This document shows positions 11,094-22,105 of a stretch of 64,000 nt of DNA, one piece after another. The notes under the pieces are model-generated. The model saw nothing but the letters and a program-made list of their open reading frames with translations. It did not search any database and was not told the origin of the DNA. The translations under genes and the position numbers were made by a program. Source of the DNA: Pochonia chlamydosporia 170 (lineage: Eukaryota; Ascomycota; Sordariomycetes; Hypocreales; Clavicipitaceae); NCBI RefSeq assembly GCF_001653235.2, contig NC_035791.1, positions 310,001 through 374,000 of the forward strand. The letters run 5' to 3'. Positions within the stretch are counted from its first letter, which is position 1; each line of letters begins with the position of its first letter.

Positions 11094-12774
11094 ATGAACA
11101 GTCGCTACCCCGTGTATCAATTGCGTCCCGTACTTGCGATGGAATTTTTCACAGGCGAGAGGTTCGCTTCACGAGCACGGCATCTGCTCAACAAGCATCA
11201 TGTTCCAGGACTTGCCGCCGCCATTGTCCAAGGCGACAGGATTGAGACAGCAGCATACGGGAAATCATGCATCAATCCACCTCGCGATTGCACGCCGGAG
11301 ACTCTTTTTGATGCAGCTTCGACTTCAAAGAGTATGACGGCAGCTGCTGTCAGTCTTCTTGTCGATGAAAATGACAAATATCGAGGCATACAGTGGGATA
11401 CTCCTATGTCAACACTTCTACGAGATGATTTTGTGCTTGCAAGTGAGGCTGAGACTGCGACTGTAACTGTAGAAGACATTCTCAGCCACAGAAGTGGAAT
11501 GGCACCGTAAGGAAACCCGTTGGGAATGTGTCCAACACTCGAGACAAAAAGATATAGACAAGTTAACATCTCCTAGACACGATTTTTCGTACATGAGCCC
11601 AAGGGCTGCTCGGCCCGATGATGCCAAGTCTGTGACGCGAAATCTGAGAAACCTAGACACAGCCGCTCCGGTCCGCTCCAAGTACATGTATTGTAATATG
11701 ATGTTTACAGCAGCTGCGTATCTCGTGGAGGAATTGAGCGGCACTAAGTTCGCTGACTTCCTCCATGACCGGTTTTTCCAGCCTTTGGGAATGACTTTGA
11801 CCAACCTTCAACCCTTCAGGGCCCGACAAAAAGGGCTCAGCGAGTTGATTGCTACTGGATACACGTGGGATGAGAGACTCTCAGCGTATACAGAGATTCA
11901 GTGCCTGGATTGTCCTGAAGCACAAGGCGCAGGCTCCATCATTACTTGCGCAGCAGATTATATCAAATGGATCAAGGCACTCGTGAACCAGGAGAAGCCC
12001 ATCAGCGAAGCTGCATACCGCGATTTGCTGCGTCAGCGTACGCTGATGAATCCGGACGCCGAAAATCTTTCTCCCCGCACGTCGCCAGATGTTTACGCTG
12101 CTGGACTGATTACATATTACTACCGCGGCTTTCTCGTGGTATGCCACCCTGGCGGCGTTCCTGGCTTTGGTTCACATATCTTCTTTCTTCCCGAGTTCAA
12201 GTTTGGCGGCGTCATCTTCACAAACTCGCTCGACGGACAACGTGTCGCCATCACTCTTGCGTCTGAATTAATTGATGAACTTCTCAATGTACCAGCTGTT
12301 GAGAGATTCGATGGGGGTAAGGCTGGCTCGCTGGCACAGGAAGACTCAGGGGAGGCTGAAGAGCCGCCGGCTCGATGCCAATCTCAATCAGTACCTACTG
12401 AGCGGCAGAGACAGGTCTTCCCACTGACAGCATACATTGGGACATTTACTAATGTTGGATATCACACTTTGGAAGTAGTTATTCGACATAACAAACTGTA
12501 CATTGATGCATCGGATCGATCAATGGGTTTCACGCTGGAATTCGAGCATGTCAGCGAGCAGCGGAAGTATGCGGCTAGGATGAAGCTTTGCGATGAGCTC
12601 GGAGGTATCAAAGGGGGTCTGATCAATGCCGAATTTCGACTGGAAAAAGAAAGATTTATGATGGGGCTAGATCTAGAGCCAAACTTGGGTCGACTAATCT
12701 GGTTTGAGAGGATCACGGGTGGTTTGCCGGTCGATGAACTGCGTGAGATTTGGCAAAGCCAACATGTCGCCTAA
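11094..12774 (+). CDS. Serine beta-lactamase-family (class C-like) hydrolase
   Basis: Exons 11094-11506 and 11577-12774 join to 537 codons (536 residues); the 70-nt intron turns GMAP into GMAPHDFSYM. The family nucleophile motif S-x-x-K is STSK at residues 76-79 (FDAASTSKSMTA), the Tyr motif is YCN, and HPGG replaces the KTG box, as in esterase-like members. The C-terminal 110 residues (YIGTFTNVGYHTLEVV onwards) form a beta-rich domain often attached to these proteins. Met16 (11139) is an alternative start. There is no signal peptide, so the protein is probably cytosolic. In fungal gene clusters this family acts as esterases, transesterases or lactone hydrolases, so a metabolic role is more likely than antibiotic resistance. 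Divergent from the Zn2Cys6 gene. Confidence 0.9.
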
Positions 12775-13079
12775 TGCCATTATCGAGTCATATAATACTG
12801 CAGCTTGGCGGGAGTTTTTGGCTTCGTTTCCTGCTCCGAGCACACCAAATAAACAGTCAACATTGCAAACGAGGTGAACAAATTGTTGAGCATTCTAGTT
12901 TCTCGAAATTGGGCACCCGGAACGAACTAGTATTAATAATGGAACGGCAAAAAGCATAACGCCCAAACCTCATTGGATTTCATAGATACAATTATATTCT
13001 CATACTTCCAATGTCGTCATGTCTGATTCTGGGCATATGTAGCACAATTCAGTCAATGTAACAATCGGCAATAGCCCCG
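12775..13079. other. Convergent intergenic region
   Basis: About 305 bp between two convergent genes. AT-rich; probably holds both 3' untranslated regions. No gene or repeat seen. Confidence 0.4.
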
Positions 13080-13661
13080 CTAAGCATCTGAACAGTTTAC
13101 GGGAGCAAACGTTTCCCGGGAGTCCTCTATCTCCTTGGTTATTTTGTCTCCTTCTCGTTGAACAATTCCTCTGAAATTCTTTGGCACTTTGGAGACGACG
13201 GCGGTAATAAGACCAACGCTGAGAGGGGTACCCTTGTCCAGGAAGTCATGTATTGTCGCGCAGTGTTTATGCCGCTGGATGATGGTCTTCTTTTCCTTGA
13301 GCTGGATTGCCAGAGCTCTGCTCCTATCTTGAAGATCCCTGGCAGGGCTTATCAAGGAGAGACATTCCGCCGCGGTCAGTGGAGTCATTCCGTTCACAGT
13401 CGTTGTCCCAGACTGAATGGTGGAGAGAAAGTCAGAGGCGGCCGCTCTCAGGGGCGCTATATCGCCATGGTATTCCCTAACGGCAGCTTCAACTACGTTG
13501 AAACTAGTATTTACGGCTGTGAGGACCGATATGGCTGTAGGGAGATCATGTTCTAAGGGAATAGGGGTGAATCCTCCGAGCCTTGTTGGTGGAGGGGTTG
13601 CAACGGCGCCATAAACTCCGCCAGCCAAGTAAAGAAGAGAAGCCGCGAGGCAGAATTTCAT
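13080..13661 (-). CDS. HsbA-like hydrophobic surface-binding / cell-wall protein
   Basis: The frame opens at 13727, but the Met at 13661 starts a clear signal peptide (MKFCLAASLLYLAGGVYGAV), giving 193 residues. The mature part has the helical pattern of the HsbA family: repeated amphipathic helices, the MTPLTAAECLSLISPARDL segment and a late Cys-containing segment. Aspergillus HsbA is secreted, binds hydrophobic surfaces and recruits hydrolases; related proteins are cell-wall mannoproteins. The role here (attachment to cuticle, plant surface or polymer) is inference. The protein is single-exon and its 3' end faces the beta-lactamase gene. Confidence 0.75.
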   Translation of the reverse strand: MKFCLAASLLYLAGGVYGAVATPPPTRLGGFTPIPLEHDLPTAISVLTAVNTSFNVVEAAVREYHGDIAPLRAAASDFLSTIQSGTTTVNGMTPLTAAECLSLISPARDLQDRSRALAIQLKEKKTIIQRHKHCATIHDFLDKGTPLSVGLITAVVSKVPKNFRGIVQREGDKITKEIEDSRETFAPVNCSDA

Positions 13662-16630
13662 AATGACGTTTATCTTTGATTCCCTAGGGGAAACGTGTCT
13701 ATTGAGAATAGTCCGTGGGTATTTCAATAAAAGCCTTGTGGAGGAGATGCGATGATTTTTGTAGATGTCTGGACAGTAGAGGCCGTAGATATATGTTGCG
13801 GCGTGAGCAAAAGGGAATCCAGCTCCCTACACGCACCCAATCGCCGGGTCATACCGGAAGACGGAACAAAATGAATTTCAAATCATCTATACTCCAAAAG
13901 AGTAAGTTGTCTTGTTGTCGTGACATGACGTGGCAATATGTAGTTATTATAAGGTTATTGGAGATGCCCCATTCGGCTGTGATCCCGTCAATGAGTTGCA
14001 GCAGCATCCACGCCGAGTGTCATTGAGATCTGCACTCTCTTCCGCATATAGAAGGTAAAGCAAAATATTGCAGTTTCGAAAGACATTCCTGATAAATTGT
14101 CAGCTCATATTCACCACCACAAGGATCTTGACTAACCGGGCGGCGTGTGACTATGCACATGAAGGGGTGCAAGCAATAACAACCTACCCGAACTAGATAC
14201 CACCGCAGCCGAAAAGTCACATACACCGTTTCGTTGTTGGCTGGTCGAACTTAGTCGTACGAGACCTCCCTGTAGTCACTTGGCACACTCAGTGACTATG
14301 GCTACGTCCCTCAAGCTGTATCGCTTGACAGTTCCCAATTATGGCAACGGAGGATGAACTTTTACGCTGGGAAATGACATATCATGTGGGTGGAAGGAGT
14401 TTTGAGTGCAGTGAACCGTCTATTCGCATGACCAAAGCCCGCATGTAACCCTGTGTGTCCCTTCTCCAACTCCCACGCAGGTTATAAGCCCCCGAAAGTA
14501 AAAATAGTCCTAGAATCAGGCCAATGTAGAAAGCAGTCGTACAAAGTGCTAAAATCTTGATGCCCCGTTGAAAGACGTATTACAAGAGGAACTGGTGCAT
14601 CTTTTGTACAGTAGTCATGCCATAGTATAACGGTACTTATGCATCCAACGCTGAGGTCCTCTATTTTTCTGTCCTTGGTATTTAGTTTCCCTCTACTGGC
14701 ACAGATGCCGTTATTTAGTAAACGGTTCACATGCACTGCGCCTAGCCACGGTAAGGCACCTTGAACTACTTCGCCACTTGTCACTGCCTCTATGAATACA
14801 ACCGAATGTCACGACGAGGTCTTGAATGCCACGGTTCTCGGAATGGATCGCCCTAAGCCGAATGGTAGCCAAGGCCAACTCCCCTATCTCTGATCACAGC
14901 AATCTCACCCGCGCTGGACCTGCGTGTTTTATTGATCACAGTGTTGTCACCATCCGGCGCGGGCGCAATGAAACGAGACATTATTGAAGCATAGTACATG
15001 CGTTTTTTACAGGTATGGTACCTGTACACCAATTAACCACTAGTGAACTTGACAAATTTGCCGTATAGAAGCAAGGCCACTCTCTTGCCTGGCAGCATAC
15101 GCTATGAAGAGTCGTATTGATTCCGACTTTCCACGCAGAGCATGGCATGGCATCAGTGAATCTTCTGTCAAGTCAAAGACTCGGCACGCTACCGTGCAGC
15201 AATCAAGTGTCCTGTATGGCAGTGTAATATTTTCCACCGGCTCGCGCGGCAACATTCAAGCGTAGGCTAAAGCCGTTACTGTATATTTAATACTGTCTGG
15301 TACCTTTCTATACGCGTGCGAACGCCCAAACGGAAGAGGAAAGGCGGTTTAGATGCAACAGTGCTAAAACAAATAATAATACTATAACACAGCAACAATA
15401 AAAGGCATAGAGGCCACAGTACGACAGACTTTCGCATTTAGGTGTGCTTGCTATTTAAAGCCTAGCTGGTGCCTTGGAAGCGGGTGATTCTTCCACCAAG
15501 GGTTAATGCTTGGCATCGATAGGCGACGTGATCCGGGTCCTCCTGTGGACATAGTCCAAAGCACGGACATGAGAAACAATAGTAAGCTATTTGCTAGTTA
15601 ATGAGGTGCCATGGATGCTTCCCCATAGATTTATAGTCCCGTCTCCATCCAAAATTATTGTCATGCGGTGGCTCTGCTATTGTTCTATGCTCGGGCTCCA
15701 ACAATAGCGTACCTGGCCAAAGGTTCGGTTTATTGCCATTGCTGGGGGCTCGTCACCCCCGGGCAATCTGCATTAGACGATTTAATACAGTACTGTACCG
15801 GTGCAGTAGGTGTTGAGCTGGCCATGGTAGTTGCGGAAATCCACTAAAATGTCTATCTTGATGCAAACACGAGACTCTGCCGTACCTACACCATGAAGTG
15901 ATTCCTACAATAAAGTACTATGCTCAGTTTTGTCCGCTTCTGTATTAATATTTTCCGCCCAGAAGTTTGAGAAGCAATGCTTAATCTGTAATGCCCGTAG
16001 TGAAGCTGGGATCCAGTTCTCGACATTTATTGACTTATTACATGACCTTGTTGGTATGGCGTTATTATTCCCAGTAGATCAACAACCCCGTTTGGGTCCG
16101 TGGCCACCTGGTACTAGACACGTTAGTTATGTATCAGTCAATTCGATGCAAAGTGACATATACCCAACCAGGGCCAGTCGGAGGGCCACGTTGCTGACCT
16201 CTTTCCTCAATATCGAAACAGCTGAGCTCTTCCTGTTGGTTGCCAAAACTATCTCTCCGGGTGTGCAGACTTTGTAGCCAATGGGATAATAGAGCTCCAT
16301 AGCCGAGGAATAAAGCGCAAGAAGGATTTAACGCATTCAAGAATCCTGCAAAGGTATATTATTTACAGTCTGGTACATGCAAGTACCTCATGGCGTTGAA
16401 TCACTAGCTTTTGCGAGGTACTGTAAGTGGCTTACAGTAAATCTTGTGCTTATGCGTCAAGCACGCATTCACAGCTCCATATCCCGATGAAACGACTTAT
16501 TAGATATGAGACGTCATATTCGTTTACTTCCCAGACTCTCTGGTACTAACACACGGCCCTCACAGCCTCAACTTCTCCTCAACACACGATTCTCTCCTCG
16601 TCACGACCATCGCCAAATCTACGTTTCACC
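13662..16630. other. 3-kb gene-poor stretch
   Basis: No frame here shows a recognisable domain, codon bias or splice-connected extension. It contains scattered GTAC-rich palindromes (for example ATACAGTACTGTACCGG near 15784-15800) but no long repeat that I can see. It may be degraded sequence or a regulatory stretch ahead of the P450. Confidence 0.4.
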
Positions 16631-18478
16631 ATGTCGATATCACCACAAATCACGCTGGCCATGGCCATTTCACCCACTAGCATGATACTTGTATCGGCAC
16701 TAGCTGTTGTCGCATACTCGATATTGCTGGCTGTGTACCGCCTCTACTTTCACCCCCTCAGACACATCCCGGGGCCCAAACTGGCCGCGGTCACTAGCTG
16801 GTACGAGTTCTACTACGACGTGATCGGGCAAGGGACGTTTTGCTGGGAGATAAAACGGATGCATGATGCATATGGTAAAAAGCCCTATCCACTGGCCTCA
16901 GCCAGGTTGATTGAGAGACTTGTGCCCGCTTCGTGACAACAGTCAGCCAACATCTATTCTGCTCACACTAGGTCCCATTGTTCGCATCAACCCTCATGAG
17001 GTCCACATCCTCGACACAAGTTTTTACGATGAGATATACGCACCAGCTTCCAAAAAGCGAGACAAATACGCGGCTTGGGTCGTGTTCCTAGGCGTACCGA
17101 CTGGTGTTTTTGCGACCTGTTCTCATGACCACCACCGCATTCGGCGAAAAGCCTTGAACGTGTCATTCTCCAAGAAGGCTATTTACGAAATTGAGGATTT
17201 GATTCAAGGAAAAATTAACACTTTATGTGGTCGCTTTAGGGATATTGCACACAGTAAGAAGGTTGTACGCCTTGATGCCGCATTCTTCGCCCTTGCAAAC
17301 GACGTCGTCACGGAGTATAGCTTCGGCGAAAGCTACAGCTGTCTCACCAAAGATGACTTCCAACAACACTTTAAAGATGTTCTTTTGAGTGGCGTAGAAG
17401 CAGCCGCCTTTATCAGACAGTTTCCTTGGGTCGTTGGCATTGTGAGATGCATCCCCCTCTTTATATTGTCGCGAATAAGCAGCACATTTGCTGGTCTCTT
17501 GAATTGGGAGGCCATCGTCCACAAGAGGGTCGAGACGTTGGTCAAGGCGAAATCGGACAACAAATCAAGCATGGGATCATCAGTTTTCACAACCTTGCTT
17601 AGCAGTGACTTGCCTATCGAAGAAAAGTCTTATCAGCGACTAATTGATGAAGGCAAATCACTCATGGGTGCGGGCAGTGAGACAACGTCATGGACGCTAA
17701 CGTTGCTCGTGTGGTACGTGATGCGAGACCCAGACATACTTGCCAGCTTAAGATACGATTTACGGGATATGCCCTCTGGGTCGGGTGAGGCGTCTCTGCT
17801 GAAATGGCTCGAGCAGAGGAAGTATCTCGTATGTTCAACGCACCTACCCTTTGCCCCAAGATTCGTATTGGCACGTTCTGATTGAAGACCTCTTAGACCG
17901 CCGTGGTTAATGAAGCCCTGCGACTAAATCATGGCGCTGTCGGTCGCCTGCCACGCATTTCCCACGATCCAATGCATTATGGCACCTGGGTTATTCCTTC
18001 AGGGGTAAGTCCCTTAACAAGGGCCAGTTATTCAAATCGGCACAGAAAACTAACATCCGCAAACAGACTCCAGTAAGTTCATCAAACTACTGGGTTCACA
18101 TGGATGAGGCTATTTTCCCGAACCCTGAAAAGTTCTCTCCCGAGAGATGGCTTGAGGCCGAGAGGGATGGTTTCCCTCTGCAGAAGTACATGGTATCATT
18201 TTCGAAGGGCAGCCGCCAGTGTGTAGGCCAAACGTAAGCTTCATCTATTTTGAATCGACTCCAAATCATTATCCGAGCAAAAGCTAATCAGCTAATTTAG
18301 TCTAGCAACGGCCGAATTATACTTGACAGTGGCCGCAGTGGTCACCGGCTTTGATGTTGAGTTTACCAACACCACAGAGCGAGACATCTTACCAGCTCGA
18401 GACTGCTTCATCCCAAGGCCTGCCATTGATTCAACAGGAGTTTTTGCTAAGATATTTGATCGCAGACGCACAGAATGA
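16631..18478 (+). CDS. Cytochrome P450 monooxygenase (trichodiene-oxygenase-like type), 5 exons
   Basis: Exons 16631-16874, 16972-17828, 17897-18004, 18067-18233 and 18301-18478 sum to 518 codons (517 residues). An N-terminal membrane anchor is followed by the hinge [17 protein letters not shown]. All P450 signatures are intact: I-helix AGSETTSW, K-helix EALR, PERW, and the heme loop [12 protein letters not shown] with the Cys ligand. The N-terminal half (VIRINP-like [21 protein letters not shown]) resembles the fungal CYP58/trichodiene-oxygenase branch, recognised by eye. It would sit in the ER membrane and hydroxylate a hydrophobic, possibly terpenoid, substrate using a P450 reductase. Its 3' end faces the terpene-synthase-like gene 308 bp away, which supports a shared pathway. 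Confidence 0.92.
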
Positions 18479-18786
18479 TGCAGGGATAGTTGACAGCGAA
18501 TATTGGACAATGTTCTCTGATAAGCGGTGGCGTCAAACGCCCATGTACACGTAAAGGACTGTATTATTATTGCTCTGTGCTGAGGCATCTTTCGTACACA
18601 ACTACACGTACCCATAATGGAAGTATAATGAAGACTTTGAGAAGCAGAAATTCCCCGAAATAACTATGATGAGCGAGTACCGAGCGAGTCCTTGGAGGAC
18701 AACATCAGTCACCAGCTGGGCATGGCCATCATCTGCACTTTTGCGGCCGGAGCCTTAAGGGTGTATTAAGATTCATTTAAAATATA
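18479..18786. other. Convergent intergenic region between P450 and terpene-synthase-like gene
   Basis: 308 bp without a gene; holds both 3' ends. Confidence 0.4.
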
Positions 18787-20646
18787 CTATTTAGGCGCTT
18801 TAACACCATGTACAATGATGATTGCGTCAATTGTGTGGTACGCAATGTACGGCAGAGCCATACTCAGACGTCCATAGGCAATTGCAAACTGATACACCTC
18901 GTCTGTGATTCCCCCCTTGACACCAAGGTACTCGCCGACTTTTTTGAAAAGCGCGTCGGATTTTTCATCAAATCTTCGACCCCAGCCCGGCTTCTTATTG
19001 GGATCCCGGAGTTCGATATGCCATAAATGGTGAAGCTGTCTCACGAGATCACCAAGCTCGCCCTTGACACCCAGGGATTTGTTCAGCTTCGGCGACTCCT
19101 GGCGGTTCTCAATCATTTCAAAGTAGCTGTCGTAGAAGCCATTATATTGCGAGTCTGGGAGAGGGGTCTGGTCTATACCGCGGTGCAGAGCATCGATGAG
19201 CAGCTCATTGAGGCCGGCCTCGGTGATCTGGTGCTTGGCATGCTCGTAAATTTCCCACGTCCAGTCCCAAAACTGGGGGTATTGGTCAATGTATGACTCC
19301 ATTACTTCGAAAATGCGGCGATGGCGAGCCCGGCAGAAGCTGTAAGGAGGGGACGTCGCCGCAATTCGACCGTCTTCGCGGCCTTCAAACCTTGCACGCT
19401 TATGGCCACGGAAGAGCTCACAAAGCATACCAGAGAATACTGTAGACATGGTTTTGATTGCCTGGTCTAGACTCTGGCCATTGGGGTAGAGTAGGCGGAG
19501 AACGTTACGCGTTTCTCCTGTCAAGATATCCGTGTGAAGATCCATAACGTCATTCGGGACAGCGGATCCGATGAGCGAGTCCATTCCTGCGTTATCGAGG
19601 TAGCTGGCCCCGTCACTGCACATGTATGCAGAGCCGATTGTGTCGAACCCTCGAACTGCCATGAGCAGATAAGGGTCTAGAGGGGTGTTGATGTGAGACC
19701 CTCGGGGCGTTGTGAACTCTCTCGAGTTTTCAATCTTGTTCATGGCACTGAGATATGCGAGAGAAATACGCCAGAAAGACCGATCCACCCCGGAGAGTTT
19801 GTCGTCCAGGCTAGGGACAGAGGCCCTCGCGTTTTCTTCGAAAGCTCGAAAGCGGTCGCTGTAGACATTCTTGCCCTTGGCCCAATCAACGCCAGTCAGA
19901 GCAGAGTACACATAGTTCTCTCGAGAGGAGTCAGATTCCAAACCAAAAGACTGACACATCATGAGGTAGAAGGGAAACTGAGAGATGATTGGAGGGTCAC
20001 AAACGAGTCCGGTGAGAAGTTTGCCCCAAGGAGAGAAGTGATCGTCTCGAGCAGCATTCGAGGAATGGTACTCGTCCTGAATATCAGACACGTTGCCATT
20101 ATCTGTGGCTGTCAGCAAGATTTCAGCGCCAATTTCTAAAGTGACCTGGTACGTCAACTCCATGAGGTTCAAATCGTGAAGGCCGGTACTAGTGGCACGT
20201 TCCCGTTCAACAGCCTCATGAAACTCATCGGAGAAAGGTCGAACTAGATCCAAGCCAGCATTCGAGGGGCTGTATCTCATAAATGCATCAATCACCCAAC
20301 TGGCTAGATGAGATGTGAGCGGGTATGGCCCAATTCTACGACCTGGCCTTGAGCTGAAGGTCTTCGCGGGACCCTTACCGTCACCGTCGTCGACCTCTGC
20401 ATTGTTCCAGTGCCGACTGCTAAAGGGTGCTTGACTGCTGAGACACTTGTCATTGCCTGCATCAAGGGATGGGTTGAGACGTCCCGATTTTAGACAACTC
20501 AAAGCACGGCCAGTATATCGCATTTTGCGGGTGTTTATAACACTAGCTGGCTCCATTGCTGGTGGTTTCGATTTGTCGACATAAAGTCTACCGGTAGCGA
20601 TGAACAATTGGGGATGGTCAAACCACTGCAGAAAACAGAGCGGCAT
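18787..20646 (-). CDS. Terpene-synthase-like protein with altered metal-binding motif (candidate non-canonical class I cyclase)
   Basis: Single exon, 619 residues, no signal peptide. I cannot name the family, but residues 365-381 read NDVMDLHTDILTGETRN. This aligns without gaps to the class I terpene synthase NSE/DTE segment (ND-x-x-S/T-x-x-x-E, then ARGE-x-x-N), with Asp at the Ser/Thr position and Asp at the Glu position. The GE and N that follow in typical synthases are kept. An Arg (R332) lies 33 residues upstream, loosely where a diphosphate sensor is expected. No DDxxD motif is evident; DD at 201-202 (DDHFSPWGK) and 281-282 are weak alternatives. The sequence is largely helical. At 619 residues it is longer than a plain sesquiterpene cyclase, and residues 1-100 look poorly structured. 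It faces a P450, which fits cyclase plus oxygenase. Function is inference; it could also be a catalytically inactive relative. Confidence 0.6.
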   Translation of the reverse strand: MPLCFLQWFDHPQLFIATGRLYVDKSKPPAMEPASVINTRKMRYTGRALSCLKSGRLNPSLDAGNDKCLSSQAPFSSRHWNNAEVDDGDGKGPAKTFSSRPGRRIGPYPLTSHLASWVIDAFMRYSPSNAGLDLVRPFSDEFHEAVERERATSTGLHDLNLMELTYQVTLEIGAEILLTATDNGNVSDIQDEYHSSNAARDDHFSPWGKLLTGLVCDPPIISQFPFYLMMCQSFGLESDSSRENYVYSALTGVDWAKGKNVYSDRFRAFEENARASVPSLDDKLSGVDRSFWRISLAYLSAMNKIENSREFTTPRGSHINTPLDPYLLMAVRGFDTIGSAYMCSDGASYLDNAGMDSLIGSAVPNDVMDLHTDILTGETRNVLRLLYPNGQSLDQAIKTMSTVFSGMLCELFRGHKRARFEGREDGRIAATSPPYSFCRARHRRIFEVMESYIDQYPQFWDWTWEIYEHAKHQITEAGLNELLIDALHRGIDQTPLPDSQYNGFYDSYFEMIENRQESPKLNKSLGVKGELGDLVRQLHHLWHIELRDPNKKPGWGRRFDEKSDALFKKVGEYLGVKGGITDEVYQFAIAYGRLSMALPYIAYHTIDAIIIVHGVKAPK

Positions 20647-22105
20647 TGGCCAAGGGAATCTTTAAGAGACGCAAGATTTGGTCTGTGCCGTATTGATAAG
20701 GTTCTGAAGACGGACAGTGCTGAGGCTGTGAACATGTTCACTACTCTCTGACCAAATATTGAATGTCAATTTAATTCCGGTACAGCACTGTACCGCACAA
20801 TATTGACACTATCAGATAGTCTACAATAAGCCAGATTCACTACTCCTGTACCAGCACTCCGTACATGTCCTGCTCTTCTCGCCCCATCTCTTCTTTTTCC
20901 GTCCCTTGCTTCACAGCACAAAAGTTTGTGGCGGCGTCTCGAGTCGAGTTGGCCTGTGCCTGTCTAATTTTGCCGTTATGCTATGTGTTGCACAATGCGG
21001 TAGGTACATTATTATACTGCACAGGACTACAATTGGAAATGCGATTCGCATGATGTCATCAAGCCCGTCCGTGCCAGCCCAGCGGCATGAGGCAATTGCA
21101 ACCAAACAGCCGAACTTGAAGGCGGCTGTTCGCCACAAGGGTGGCTGACAATAGTTACTTGAAGAGTGTCTGGTGGCACAAGACATGTCTCACACGTTAT
21201 TGGTCCAAGAATCCGGGCTTAATCTGACCAGGTGAATAAGGAGTCATGAATCTAGTTTTCCAAAAAAAAAAAAAAAAAAAAAAAAAAGGTCCAGTACAGT
21301 AGAGCACTGTATGGATAGTATAACAAATATTTTTGTGCTTGCCCGGCGCTACTTTCTTAACACTAATCGAAGCTCTATGAATGTGATTTAGGAACCTCGG
21401 CGCCTGACATTATGAGTTACAAGGACTTCTCACGATTCATAGTAATCAGCGCCGATGAGGTGGCACTTACGGGACGGGATTGGAAAGTTACCTGAGTTAT
21501 CGAGCCCGTTCTGTCGTCTCCCAATATAGAAGCCATATACCCTTTCGTGTTCCAAGGCTTGGAATTTGTCTAAACGTACTGTATTGTGCTTGTGCTGTCC
21601 TGTCCTGTGAAGCTCGGTCTCTCCAGCCAGATAGCAGGATGGCTCGTGCTCATTGTGAAAATCAACAATAGGAGCAAACATTGAACAATGCTGGATGGCG
21701 ATGGACTAATAAACCGATCACGCTAATCCCCATGTTCCAATAATAGTTCTATAAAATCCAGCCATACAGTAAGGTGCAATACTGTACGGCACTATCGATC
21801 CACACAGTCGGGGTAAAACAAACGTATCCCATGTTTTCGTCCGTTTGTTTGCGGAAGAAAATGCAGCCACTTACTAACATACATATGTAAGTACAAGGAT
21901 CAAGGTGGCAAAGGCTGGTCTTTGCATTTACGAGTTACTTACACCAAGTACCGGTAAGTGTCAGAAAGTATGTATGTACAGTACCGGTACAGTACCTCAT
22001 TCTTAAGTACAATATATGTGCATCTAGGAGCTAGTATTCGGACACATGCAACCCAGTCTTTCCTTGCCCAAATTCCCATTTCGCAAACCATCTTGACTTC
22101 CTTTC
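20647..22105. other. Intergenic, AT-rich, with GTAC palindromes
   Basis: 1.46 kb without a supported gene. It contains a 26-nt poly(A) run at 21262-21287 and several GTACAGTAC-type palindromes (20778-20794, 21976-21995), plus ACTCCGTAC at 20856-20864. Promoter of the terpene-synthase-like gene at its left edge. Confidence 0.4.
21262..21287. repeat. Homopolymer A(26)
   Basis: A run of 26 A residues between TTTTCC and GGTCCAGTACAG. Could be a retroposition tail or replication slippage; no adjoining element is recognisable. Confidence 0.85.

Noticed and set aside
11494..11576. Separate overlapping frames suggesting two hydrolase genes or a frameshift
   Set aside because: A 70-nt intron at 11507-11576 joins both into one beta-lactamase-family protein in frame.
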